NCBI RefSeq assembly: GCF_007859955.1
Contig: NZ_SJPR01000002.1
Location: 606,353 to 670,352, forward strand
Direction of reading: 5' to 3'
Origin: Botrimarina colliarenosi
GTDB taxonomy: Bacteria > Planctomycetota > Planctomycetia > Pirellulales > Lacipirellulaceae
DNA: 64,000 bases
Shown: in pieces, positions 1-8,335 of the stretch
Layout: each line of letters starts with the position of its first letter
Position numbering within the stretch: position 1 is the stretch's first letter
The notes under the pieces: model-generated
Told to the model about the DNA's origin: nothing
Seen by the model: the letters and a program-made list of their open reading frames with translations, nothing else
Databases searched by the model: none
Position numbers and translations under genes: made by a program

Positions 1-718
1 CTGCGCTCGAGGCATAACGCCATTGATATTTTGCTTGCGAAGCGGCCGTCGCAAGCGGGTTCCGCACAAGGAGAACCCACTTGTGCTCAGGAAACCATCG
101 GAGAAGCCAGGGCAGATAGAGGAGGCAACTGATGTCCTTGATGATCCGGCGGTTGTAGAGCAGTCCTCGGTTGTAAGCGTCCGGCACCGAGTCTTTCGAC
201 CGGCCCCCCAGTATAGCTGACGCCACGTCATATCTGTCGGCGTCGCTAGATTCAGGGCGGGTGTAGCCCCGGTTATCGCCAAAGCCCCGGCAGAGCGGGG
301 TCTCTGAGAATCGACGCGAGTGGGTGAAGGGTTCGAACAAGTACCGATGATCTCGTCGATAGTTGATAATCTCCGATAGCCAGGTGGTTCCACTCCGCCC
401 CTTCCCCATCACCACAACGACATCGGATGGGGGCGTCGTGTCTCTTACAACGTGCGGGTAGACGCGTCGGAATAAACCTCTCGCGTGCCGATAAAGTCGG
501 CTGTTTCTTACTCCGGAGTTGACGTTGAAGCGATTCGTTAAGACGCCTTCGGAGTAGCGATGCGAGTTGGGGCACTCCGTGGAATGTTCTTGGGAGTCGT
601 CGCCGATCACCAACTTAGTCAGGCGGCAAGCCTGTGCCGTATCGCTGCGGAGCGCCACTAGCAACGGGCCAACGCGGTTGCAGGTCGGGACGACGACGGA
701 TAGGAGTGGCTGAGTCAC
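1..718 (-). CDS. sulfotransferase-domain protein with GT2-like N-terminus (partial, runs off window)
   Basis: A reading frame opens at a GTG (718-716) just after an in-frame TAA (727-725) and stays open for 239 codons to the window edge. Residues 1-42 look like the start of a family 2 glycosyltransferase: LLSVVVPTCNR, then LVIGDDS. From about residue 95 it is a PAPS-dependent sulfotransferase: VVVVMGKGRSGTTWLSEII fits the 5'-phosphosulfate-binding loop, and WVLLVRNPLATAASQ fits the 3'-phosphate motif with its Arg and Ser. The likely role is sulfating an exported polysaccharide. It follows the ABC permease gene by about 67 bp on the same strand. No good ribosome binding site is visible. The GT2-like leader is too short to be an enzyme and may be the scar of a gene fusion. 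Confidence 0.7.
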   Translation of the reverse strand, partial: MTQPLLSVVVPTCNRVGPLLVALRSDTAQACRLTKLVIGDDSQEHSTECPNSHRYSEGVLTNRFNVNSGVRNSRLYRHARGLFRRVYPHVVRDTTPPSDVVVVMGKGRSGTTWLSEIINYRRDHRYLFEPFTHSRRFSETPLCRGFGDNRGYTRPESSDADRYDVASAILGGRSKDSVPDAYNRGLLYNRRIIKDISCLLYLPWLLRWFPEHKWVLLVRNPLATAASQAKYQWRYASSA

Positions 719-785
719 AGAGCGTTAGCAGGCATTTCACGAAGCGTCTTGGAGCTTTCGGCGGCGCCTCCGAGCGGCCTCTTCT

Positions 786-1703
786 TCAGACGATATCGGC
801 GAACCGGTCCTCCATACGAGCGAAGTAGGCAAGCCCCACCGCCATGCAAACCGCGGTGCTAATCGCGCCGACGGCCCACATGGCCGGATGGGCGGGTGTG
901 TCGAGCAGGCACCAGCGGAAGAACTCGATCGGACCCGCCACCGGCAGCAAGCCGTAGAGCGGCCGCCAAGCATCGGGCAGGCGACTGGCCGGCCAGAAAA
1001 CCGGCGCGGCAAAGATGGCGAATTGGGTGATGAAGGGGACCACATACCGCACATCGCGGTACTCGACGTTCAACGCGGCGAGCGGCAGTCCCACCGACAG
1101 AGCGGCGACGAACGTCCAGAGCACGGCGACCGGCAGCAGAAGCACCTGCAGAGGCGGAACAAACGTCGAGGTCCCTGGCAGAAACGGCAACAACGCCAGG
1201 ACAACCAGAACGAGCCCGAATTGGACCATCAGATCGATGAGCGTCACCATCACGGCGCTGACCGGGATGATGAGCCGCGGAAAGAAGACCTTCTTAAGCA
1301 TGTTCTGGGCGCCAACCAATGACACGCTGCTGGTCTGCAGTCCCGTATTGAACAGCATCCAGGGGAGTTGGCTGACCAGGTAGAACAGGAAGGCGGGCTC
1401 GACGCCGTCGGTCCCGACGCCGGCGGCGCGGCCGAAGACCATGACGCCGACCACCGTAAATGCGATCGGTTGAATCAGCGCCCAGGCGGCGCCAATCACG
1501 GTCTGCTTGTAGCGGACCTTGATGTCGCGCATCGCAAAGATGACGAACAACTCCCGATACCGCCAGAGCTCGGCCACATTGATGGCGCGCCACCCGGTTG
1601 AGGGCCGCAGGTAGCGGGCCTCGGGCTGCGTCGACGCGGGAGCGGGCGGGTCGCCGCGACGGATCGCGTCGACGGGGCGGTTAAGGCTCGTGGTGGCTGG
1701 CAT
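786..1703 (-). CDS. wzm: ABC-2 type polysaccharide export permease (Wzm/KpsM family)
   Basis: 305 residues. A cytoplasmic N-terminus of about 55 residues leads into the family signature ELWRYRELFVIFAMRDIKVR and KQTVIGAAWALIQP, followed by about six hydrophobic segments up to YFARMEDRFADIV. Proteins of this family form the membrane channel of the ABC exporter that moves undecaprenyl-linked O-antigen or capsule chains across the inner membrane. The partner ATPase (Wzt) is usually the next gene, but here a sulfotransferase follows, so the ATPase must lie elsewhere. The ATG at 1703 is used; no strong ribosome binding site precedes it. It sits in a polysaccharide locus with the WecA-GT4 fusion upstream. 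Confidence 0.9.
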   Translation of the reverse strand: MPATTSLNRPVDAIRRGDPPAPASTQPEARYLRPSTGWRAINVAELWRYRELFVIFAMRDIKVRYKQTVIGAAWALIQPIAFTVVGVMVFGRAAGVGTDGVEPAFLFYLVSQLPWMLFNTGLQTSSVSLVGAQNMLKKVFFPRLIIPVSAVMVTLIDLMVQFGLVLVVLALLPFLPGTSTFVPPLQVLLLPVAVLWTFVAALSVGLPLAALNVEYRDVRYVVPFITQFAIFAAPVFWPASRLPDAWRPLYGLLPVAGPIEFFRWCLLDTPAHPAMWAVGAISTAVCMAVGLAYFARMEDRFADIV

Positions 1704-1840
1704 AGCAGTAACAATTTACGATCTCGAACCGCCAACCATGGCCATCCTTCCGACGAAAGCGGCAAACCTGGCCGACCTCGATGAACTCTTCTGTTGAATT
1801 AGCCGCACTACCGGCGCCACGGGGGGGCGGCGTTTGCGGG

Positions 1841-4642
1841 CTAACTATCCGCGCGGAGGGGCAGGCCATTCGATGGTTCCCCCGGGTTGGAATGGTCTTC
1901 TTCCGGCGCTTCGATGCGGGCCTCCGCGGCGACCTCGAGATTGTCGAAGCGCTGGGCGGTGACTTTGTTTTGTGAGACGCCGCTGAGGGGGACGCCCCCG
2001 CCGGTTACTTCCTTGAGCAACATAGTCAATCGCTCGGTGAACACCTCTGGAGAGAACCGTTCGGCCGAGCGTCGCAAGGCTAAGCGGTCTTCGTCCTCAA
2101 TCGGCTCACCTTGTTCGAACCGATCAACCGCCTCAAGCAAGGATTCAGGCGTTTGCGCATTGAAGAAGACGCCGGTTTTCCCCTCGCTGACGGACTCGGT
2201 CACGCCCCCCTTCCGATAGGCGATCACCGGCGTGCCGCAGGCCATCGCCTCGACGGGGACAATGCCGAAGTCCTCCTCGGCCGCAAAGACGAACGCGTTG
2301 GCGCGTTGCATACTACGTACGAGCGCTTGGTGCGATTGCCAGCCAAGAAACTCGATGTTGGGCCCGGCGATTCTTTCCAGACGCCGCTTCTCGGGCCCCT
2401 CGCCAATGATAACCAGTCGGCGCTCGGGGGTCCGGGTGAACGCCTCGACGATGAGGTCCATCCGCTTGTAACCGACCAGTCGGCTGGCGGCGAGGTAATA
2501 TCCGTCACGCCGCTCGTCGCCCGCCGGGACGAATGCGTCGGTATCCACTGGCGGATAGATCACCTCGGCTTCTCGCCGGTAGAACTTGGCGATCCGTCGC
2601 GCCACGAATTGGCTGTTCGCGATGAAGTGATCGACTCCGAGCGAGGACCGGGCGTCCCACGTCCTCAGGTACTGTAGGATCACGCGGGCGAAGAGCCCCC
2701 GGGGACCATATCCCAGGCCGGCCTCGTCGAGGTACTGGTGCTGGAGGTCCCAGCCGTAGCGGACCGGGCTGTGGCAGTAACAGACGTGCACTTGGTCGGG
2801 GCCGGTGATGACGCCCTTCGCCGCGAGGTACGAACTCGAAACGACGAGGTCGTACCCCGAGACGTCGAGCTGCTCGATCGCCAGCGGCATCAAGGGCAGG
2901 TAGGCGCGGTGCTTCGACCGGGCGAAAGGCAGGTGCTGGAGGAAGGTGGTCCGCACCGGTTTGCCGTGCAGGAATCCTCGGTCCTCTTCCGGCAAGAAGT
3001 CGAAAAGGCCGAAGACGTCGCACTGGGGCAAGACGCGGATAATCTGCTCGACGACACGTTCGGCGCCGGCGTAGGTGTAGAAAAAGTCGTGGACGACCGC
3101 GACACGCAGTCCCCCGAACTCGCCGACGGGCAGAGTCGGTGACACCGGCTTAACCGAAGCGTCTTGGCGGGTGACCCGTCGCAAGGCGTAGCGACCGTTG
3201 TCCGCCATCAGACGAGAAAACAAAGCCAGCCGTTCGCCAGCCGACTCGAGCGACTCGGCGATTGGTATCCGCACCTCAGCGATCGTTGAACGTCCGCCGG
3301 CGATTTCGATCGGCAGATTGGCGTCGAGGTGCAGCCCTTCTCCCCCGAGGTCGATGTCCGCGTTCACCCAGGTAAAGGTGCGCTCGTCCGTCCCCTCGGC
3401 GGGAGCGATCGGCAGCACGAGCCGAGCGAAGTGCAGCCGCTCAGCGGCGTTGCAGACGGTCTCCCACCATTCACGGAAGGTCGAGGCGCTGTCGAACTCA
3501 AGCTGCAGCGCCTCGAACGAGCTGCGATGCCGCCGCGACGTGCGGTCGATCGCGCGCTTCTTGCGGATCGCCGAGACCATCTCGGTTGTCCGCATCGAAC
3601 CAGCCGCGTGGAAGAGCGCCCAGATGAGCGGCGCCACCAGGGCGAGGCCGCCAAGGGTGTGCCATCCATCAAAGCCCAGCGAGAAACAGCCCACCGCGAC
3701 CGCCGCGGCGGAGAACGCATGGATCAGCAGCGTGACGTGATGAGGCTGAATGCCACGATCGAGCAGTCGGTGATGAATGTGCCCCCGCTCGGCGGTGAAC
3801 ATCGATCGCCTCTGTTGGTAACGACGGCGGAACATCGTCAAAGCGGAGTCTACGATCGCGACGCTCATCGCGAGCGAAGGGATCACCATCGCCCGCATCG
3901 TGCCCAGTTGCGGCTCGTCGTTGGCGGCGATCGTCATGGCCCCGATCAGGTAGCCGAGCGTGAGGCTTCCGCCATCGCCCATGAACGTCCGTGCCGGCGA
4001 GTGGTTGTAGTAGAGGAAGCCTGCGATGGCGCCGACCATCACCATCGGCGCGACGGCGGGCGCGTAGTTGTGGGCGTCGAGCTGGAAGTAGGCCAGCACG
4101 CCGAAGGCCATCAACGCGAGCCCCCCCGCAAGTCCATCGAGCCCGTCGATGAAATTGAACGCCACCGCCATCCCGGTGATCCAACACGCCGTGAGGATCC
4201 ACGAGAGCCAGGGGAAGCTGATGAACGCCTCGAAGTCGTAGACCAACTCATGGAGGCCAGCCCCCGAAGCGGAGAACACGAAGGACGCGGCCAGCAGGGT
4301 CAGGAGCTTTAGCTTTGACGACACCTGCCAGAGGTCATCCAGGACCCCCATGCCGAAAACGAAGATCGCCCCGACCGTGAGGGCCGCGTAGTGTTTGACT
4401 TGGATCCAACCGGCGTCGGTGTGGGTGTTCGCGAGATAGGCGAACGCGGGGATCCCTACCAGCAGCGCCGCGCCGATGATGCCGACGCCACCCAGACGTG
4501 GCGTTGACTTCTGATGCACCTTGCGCGGGTCGGGATGATCCAGCAAGCGCCAACGGTGCGACAGCGTGATCGAGTAGCGGGTCAGCAGGAGCGACACGAC
4601 TCCCGCAGCAATCGCGGCAAGGAAGACGCTGGTCATCGGCAA
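1841..4642 (-). CDS. fusion of WecA-like sugar-phosphate transferase and GT4 glycosyltransferase
   Basis: 933 residues. Residues 1-350 are a polytopic WecA/MraY-family enzyme that would put a sugar-1-phosphate on undecaprenyl phosphate. They carry VLDDLWQ (Asp pair, about 100-106), NFIDGLDGLAGG (163-174) and HIHHR (288-292), so the family's catalytic residues are present. Residues 370-490 form a linker domain I do not recognise. From about 508 a GT-B fold family 4 glycosyltransferase begins (LRVAVVHDFF), with IIGEGPEKRRLERIA and FGIVPVEAMACGTPVIAYR containing the EX7E region. The first two steps of a lipid-linked glycan may thus sit in one polypeptide. It is the first gene of the minus-strand polysaccharide locus seen here, 137 bp ahead of the permease gene. 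Confidence 0.88.
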   Translation of the reverse strand: MPMTSVFLAAIAAGVVSLLLTRYSITLSHRWRLLDHPDPRKVHQKSTPRLGGVGIIGAALLVGIPAFAYLANTHTDAGWIQVKHYAALTVGAIFVFGMGVLDDLWQVSSKLKLLTLLAASFVFSASGAGLHELVYDFEAFISFPWLSWILTACWITGMAVAFNFIDGLDGLAGGLALMAFGVLAYFQLDAHNYAPAVAPMVMVGAIAGFLYYNHSPARTFMGDGGSLTLGYLIGAMTIAANDEPQLGTMRAMVIPSLAMSVAIVDSALTMFRRRYQQRRSMFTAERGHIHHRLLDRGIQPHHVTLLIHAFSAAAVAVGCFSLGFDGWHTLGGLALVAPLIWALFHAAGSMRTTEMVSAIRKKRAIDRTSRRHRSSFEALQLEFDSASTFREWWETVCNAAERLHFARLVLPIAPAEGTDERTFTWVNADIDLGGEGLHLDANLPIEIAGGRSTIAEVRIPIAESLESAGERLALFSRLMADNGRYALRRVTRQDASVKPVSPTLPVGEFGGLRVAVVHDFFYTYAGAERVVEQIIRVLPQCDVFGLFDFLPEEDRGFLHGKPVRTTFLQHLPFARSKHRAYLPLMPLAIEQLDVSGYDLVVSSSYLAAKGVITGPDQVHVCYCHSPVRYGWDLQHQYLDEAGLGYGPRGLFARVILQYLRTWDARSSLGVDHFIANSQFVARRIAKFYRREAEVIYPPVDTDAFVPAGDERRDGYYLAASRLVGYKRMDLIVEAFTRTPERRLVIIGEGPEKRRLERIAGPNIEFLGWQSHQALVRSMQRANAFVFAAEEDFGIVPVEAMACGTPVIAYRKGGVTESVSEGKTGVFFNAQTPESLLEAVDRFEQGEPIEDEDRLALRRSAERFSPEVFTERLTMLLKEVTGGGVPLSGVSQNKVTAQRFDNLEVAAEARIEAPEEDHSNPGEPSNGLPLRADS

Positions 4643-4857
4643 GCCTCCTGGAAGGCCGCCGCCTCAACGTCGATCGAAGTCCTTACAACCAACGAGACCA
4701 TTGCTGAACTTGAGGCGAGACCGAAGGAACGACGTGTCGGGGTATCAATCCCACACGGCCGACCCCCTGGTGCGAGGCGGGAGTTGAGGCGGGAGCATCC
4801 CGGCGCCGAGGCGTTCGGAATGCCAGTGACCAGCATAGACGGCAGACCGCATTCAGC

Positions 4858-4902
4858 AACCGAAACCGCATTTCCGCCCGAAAAAAACTGGCGGTTTCGG
4901 TT
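4858..4902. repeat. 12-bp inverted repeat downstream of the PKS operon
   Basis: Arms AACCGAAACCGC (4858-4869) and GCGGTTTCGGTT (4891-4902) are perfect complements around a 21-nt centre with a run of seven A. It is the only structure I see in the 373-bp gap 4643-5015. It lies about 115 bp after the PKS stop codon and about 215 bp upstream of the WecA-GT4 start, so it could be a transcription end or an operator. The T run (minus strand) is inside the loop, which is not the normal intrinsic terminator layout. Confidence 0.45.
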
Positions 4903-5015
4903 AGGTAGTCTGGTCAATCTTTGCGTTCTGGCGGCGTGGACAAGCCTTCACTCGCCGGTACTCCCCCGCCGATCCCCGGCGGTTTCGACGGGGATACTCG
5001 CCGTTCCGGCGCGAA

Positions 5016-6119
5016 TTACCGCAGCAGGGCTGCTTCGATCGCCAATCCGGGGCCAAAGCCCAAGAGGACGCACGGGCCCCTGTCTCCGCCCCGGCGGAGG
5101 GCGTCAAGCACGAAAAAGACGGTCGGGGACGACATGTTCCCAAACGCTGCCAGCACCTGACGCGACGCCTGGACGGCGTCGGGATCGAGCCCCAGCGCCC
5201 CGGCTGCCGCATCGAGGATACGGGGCCCCCCGGGGTGGATCGCCCAGGACGCGATGTCCGCGATCGCCAAGCCCCGGCCGGCCAGCCATCGCTCGAGGGG
5301 CCCACGGGTCTGCTCCCGGACCAACCCCGGCACTTCGGCCGAGAGGGTCATTTCGAATCCATGGTCGCCGATCCGCCAAGACATCGCGTCCCGCGTCGCG
5401 GGGAGGATCTCCGAGAAACTGCTATCAACCGTGACGCCTCTCTCGGCGGAGCCCCCCTGATCCGATCCACCCGAAATGACGACGCTAGCGGCGCCGTCGG
5501 CAAACAACGAGTTGGCGATGATCCGCTCGGGCGTCCAGTCGTATTGATAGTGGAGGCTACACAGTTCGACCGCGACGAGCAGCACCCTAGCGTGCTTGTC
5601 CGCCTCGCAGAACGCTTTGGCGACCCGCAGTCCGTTGATCGCGCCGTGACACCCCATGAAACCGATGCTCGTCCTGGCGACGGTCGGCGGCAACGGCAGC
5701 CGTTCGATCAAAGACACATCGACTCCCGGCGCTTCAAAGCCGCTGCAGGTAACCAGCACCAGGTGGGTGACGTCGCTGGCGTCGAGTTCCGCGTCGGCGA
5801 GTGCCCCTCGCGCCGCTCGCTCGGCGAGGTCACTAGCGGAGGCATGGTAAGCCGCCATCCGCTCACTGGTTGGCGGACCGAGCGGTTGCTCCGGCGCTGA
5901 GGGCTTGTAGAAGTTTTGCTGCGCGGGCTCACCATTAGTCGAGGAGCGCAGCAGCACGCTGTGCCGCTTGGTGACCCCCGAGTGTGCGTAGAAGCTGGGC
6001 GCGAGACGCCGGTTCTGCGCCGTCGCGACGCACACGCCGAGCGCGTGGTCGGCGGCGTCGGTCTGCAGGATCGAGTGCTCGGGGGTCGCCAGACCTAGGC
6101 CGGTCAAGATCGCCGTCAC
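5016..6119 (-). CDS. type III polyketide synthase (chalcone synthase-like)
   Basis: 367 residues from GTG 6119; longer frames upstream lie inside the preceding gene. The start overlaps the TGA of the FAD reductase as GTGA, indicating translational coupling. The catalytic triad is present: Cys157 in FMGCHGAINGL, His295 in WAIHPGGPRI and Asn328 in FGNMSS. The C-terminus has the usual LLGFGPGLAIEAALL. Type III PKSs extend acyl-CoA starters with malonyl-CoA and cyclise to pyrones, resorcinols or related aromatics without an acyl carrier protein. The starter cannot be read from the sequence. The coupled reductase and methyltransferase suggest that the product is reduced and methylated, for example to an alkylated quinol- or pyrone-type lipid. 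Confidence 0.92.
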   Translation of the reverse strand: MTAILTGLGLATPEHSILQTDAADHALGVCVATAQNRRLAPSFYAHSGVTKRHSVLLRSSTNGEPAQQNFYKPSAPEQPLGPPTSERMAAYHASASDLAERAARGALADAELDASDVTHLVLVTCSGFEAPGVDVSLIERLPLPPTVARTSIGFMGCHGAINGLRVAKAFCEADKHARVLLVAVELCSLHYQYDWTPERIIANSLFADGAASVVISGGSDQGGSAERGVTVDSSFSEILPATRDAMSWRIGDHGFEMTLSAEVPGLVREQTRGPLERWLAGRGLAIADIASWAIHPGGPRILDAAAGALGLDPDAVQASRQVLAAFGNMSSPTVFFVLDALRRGGDRGPCVLLGFGPGLAIEAALLR

Positions 6120-7315
6120 GCTACGCCTCGTTGGTTGCGATGTCTTGGTGCACTGACGCGCTGCGCGACCGCCTTGCCGAGGGTCGGCCAGGCCGCCGCG
6201 AGTTGTAGGCCGATCCGCGTCGCCCAAGGGCGCCGCAGCAGCCACGCGATCCTCCGGCAATCGGCTTGGCGCCGGCGTCGCCGAGCGGTCTGCTCGGCCT
6301 GCCAGGCGTCGGCAAGCGAATCGGTCCATTGCTCGGAAGCGCGGATGGCAAGCGGGATGACGGCCAGCGCGTCTTCAATCGCCGCCGCCATCCCTTCGCC
6401 GGTAAATGGTTCGACGTAGCCGGCGGCGTCCCCGAGGAGAAAGAGTCGCGACGCCGCGAAGCGGCTGGCGGTTTGGGTTAGATGGCGGGTGCCTCGCCAC
6501 GGGACGTCTTGCAATGGGGCGCGGATTGAGAGTCCGGCTTCGGCAAGCGTCCGCTGCACGACCCCGGCGATCGCGCCCCGCCCTTCGATCGCCGAGGGGT
6601 CGAAGGCTCCGGCCAGGTTGAGCCGCCCCCGCTCGCAGCGAACGAGCCCGACGTACCCTTCGCCGCCAATCGCCATGTGGATTCGGCCCGGCGCCAGCGC
6701 GGAGGTCGGAACACCTTCGAGCACCCCACCTATACCAATCAGTGAACTCGTTTCGACTTGGGACTCGATCTCCGGGAGCCGGGCGAGCGACGGCGCGCCG
6801 AGCCCATCGGCGACAATGACGACCGCGGCTTCGACTTCTGAAGTCGCGCCGGAATCGGTGACCAATTGAACGCGCCGGCCCCCCCCCGCGGTCGCATCCA
6901 TTACCGTGGCGCGGACGCCTTGCCGCGTTTCGACGCCGGCCGCGCCGAGCGAATCGATCAGGCGCATGTCGAGCTCGCGTCGCGTCACCGCCAACCCAGG
7001 TGGGGTGGGGACGTAGAGCGTCCGACCTCGCTGGTGGAGTTCGATTCCTGCGGTCGCGAGCCCTCCAGCGGCGTCGAGCGCTTCGCCAAATCCCGCGGCG
7101 CGAAGCCCCGCCACGGCGCGCTGGTTGAGGCAGCCGCCACATACCTTGTCGCGGGGGAAGCGTTTGGCTTCGACCAACAGAGTCCGCAATCCCGCCTCGG
7201 CGAGTCGGCGCGCCGCCACGACTCCGCCGAGTCCGCCGCCGATCACCAACGCCTGCCAATTCTTGATAGCCGGGTCGTTCTGCTCAGCTCGTCTGATCAA
7301 AGAGTCCGCTCCCAT
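6116..7315 (-). CDS. FAD-dependent oxidoreductase, geranylgeranyl reductase-like
   Basis: 399 residues from ATG 7315. A longer frame back to 7480 exists but would run deep into the methyltransferase gene. The N-terminal Rossmann motif ALVIGGGLGGVVAARRLAEA binds FAD; FPRDKVCGGCLNQRAV is typical of the geranylgeranyl reductase/tryptophan halogenase-like group; and RLFLLGDAAGYVEPFTGEG is the second FAD motif. The start lies inside the end of the methyltransferase gene (19-bp overlap) and the stop overlaps the PKS start (GTGA), so all three are coupled. It probably reduces or hydroxylates the polyketide or its prenyl/acyl chain. The substrate is not known. Confidence 0.88.
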   Translation of the reverse strand: MGADSLIRRAEQNDPAIKNWQALVIGGGLGGVVAARRLAEAGLRTLLVEAKRFPRDKVCGGCLNQRAVAGLRAAGFGEALDAAGGLATAGIELHQRGRTLYVPTPPGLAVTRRELDMRLIDSLGAAGVETRQGVRATVMDATAGGGRRVQLVTDSGATSEVEAAVVIVADGLGAPSLARLPEIESQVETSSLIGIGGVLEGVPTSALAPGRIHMAIGGEGYVGLVRCERGRLNLAGAFDPSAIEGRGAIAGVVQRTLAEAGLSIRAPLQDVPWRGTRHLTQTASRFAASRLFLLGDAAGYVEPFTGEGMAAAIEDALAVIPLAIRASEQWTDSLADAWQAEQTARRRRRQADCRRIAWLLRRPWATRIGLQLAAAWPTLGKAVAQRVSAPRHRNQRGVA

Positions 7316-8001
7316 TCCATCAAATACCGGCAAGGCCAGTGGCGCGTCCAACGAGTGGAAGCGAGCCCCGCCGTTTCCGCCAGCGTCTGCGCTTCCTCCA
7401 CAGTGTAGGCGCCCCGGACCGAGGCGGGTCCGTCGTAATGCACGATTGGTGACCGCGACAGCAGCCGGCAGCCTGCCCACGCTAGCAGCCAGCCGGTGCG
7501 GCTCCGCTCCAGATCATCCAGCAACACCGCCTGCTGGGCCGCCTCGCTCAGATGCCCCAGCAGGCGGAGCGACGCGGGTTGATCGAGGTGATGGAGGAAG
7601 AGCGTCGAGGTGACAAAATCGTATCGCCCCGGCAGAGGTTCGCTGATTGCGTCGGCGACGAAGAAGCTGAGCTTAGCGCCTTCACCCGCGTTTCGATTCG
7701 AGTGGGCGACGGCGGTGGGGCTGACATCGCACCCGTAGCAATCGACATCAAGGCCCGAGCCACGCGCCCGTCGCGACAGCGAGGTGATCAAGTCGCCCCC
7801 GCCGCAAGCGACATCGAGGACACTGAAGTGCGTTAACCGACGGCGTGCGGCGATCCGCTTGATGGCGCCCCAAATCATGGCGGAGACGCCGCTAATCGCG
7901 TTGACCCGCCGCAACCCACGGAGCGCCGCAAGGTGGGACGCTTCGTCCAGCTGCGGATCGTCCATCAGCTCGGGAACTAAGCGTCTCTCCATTCCGCCCA
8001 T
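7297..8001 (-). CDS. class I SAM-dependent methyltransferase of the type III PKS operon
   Basis: About 234 residues from ATG 8001 (a second ATG is three codons later). Longer frames upstream add a region that does not look conserved. Motif I is FSVLDVACGGGDLITSL; later segments are DFVTSTLFLHHL and a UbiE-like C-terminal half. It is the first gene of the operon methyltransferase, FAD reductase, PKS, and the reductase start lies inside it. The likely role is O- or C-methylation of the polyketide. The divergent second methyltransferase at 8336 may belong to the same pathway. Confidence 0.85.
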   Translation of the reverse strand: MGGMERRLVPELMDDPQLDEASHLAALRGLRRVNAISGVSAMIWGAIKRIAARRRLTHFSVLDVACGGGDLITSLSRRARGSGLDVDCYGCDVSPTAVAHSNRNAGEGAKLSFFVADAISEPLPGRYDFVTSTLFLHHLDQPASLRLLGHLSEAAQQAVLLDDLERSRTGWLLAWAGCRLLSRSPIVHYDGPASVRGAYTVEEAQTLAETAGLASTRWTRHWPCRYLMEWERTL

Positions 8002-8335
8002 CTCGTGTGGCGTCCGTTGCCGGATCGTGTTAAACCGATCTACTAAGACCTTAAGAGTACGGCCTAACCCGGCCCCAAGGCCAGCCCAGGGGGCCCCCAA
8101 GCACCCCGCACGGCGTGCCCGCTATGACAAGGACGTCATCGATTTCTCACCGCTCTCCTGCTCACGCACGCCGGCGCCGCGGCGTCTCAGCCGAGCTACA
8201 CCGCGGGCGACCTCTAACTGCTGACTAGCCGTGTCTAGGCACTGGTTGGCAAGACCGGCTTTGCGCACCGGCAAGGCGGCGTCACCACACGCTGAACCTT
8301 TTCGCCGCAACGCACTCCATCGCGAGTTTCCTCCC
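8002..8335. promoter_or_regulatory. divergent intergenic region between PKS operon and second methyltransferase
   Basis: This 334-bp gap separates the minus-strand PKS operon from the plus-strand methyltransferase, so it should hold both promoters. I see no convincing -35/-10 pair, operator palindrome or small gene. Call by position only. Confidence 0.4.

Noticed and set aside
3329..4312. 327-residue plus-strand frame
   Set aside because: Antisense of the WecA-GT4 gene, Arg/His-rich, no domain.
4633..4917. 94-residue minus-strand frame in the gap after the PKS gene
   Set aside because: No domain or ribosome binding site, and it runs through a palindrome; treated as non-coding.
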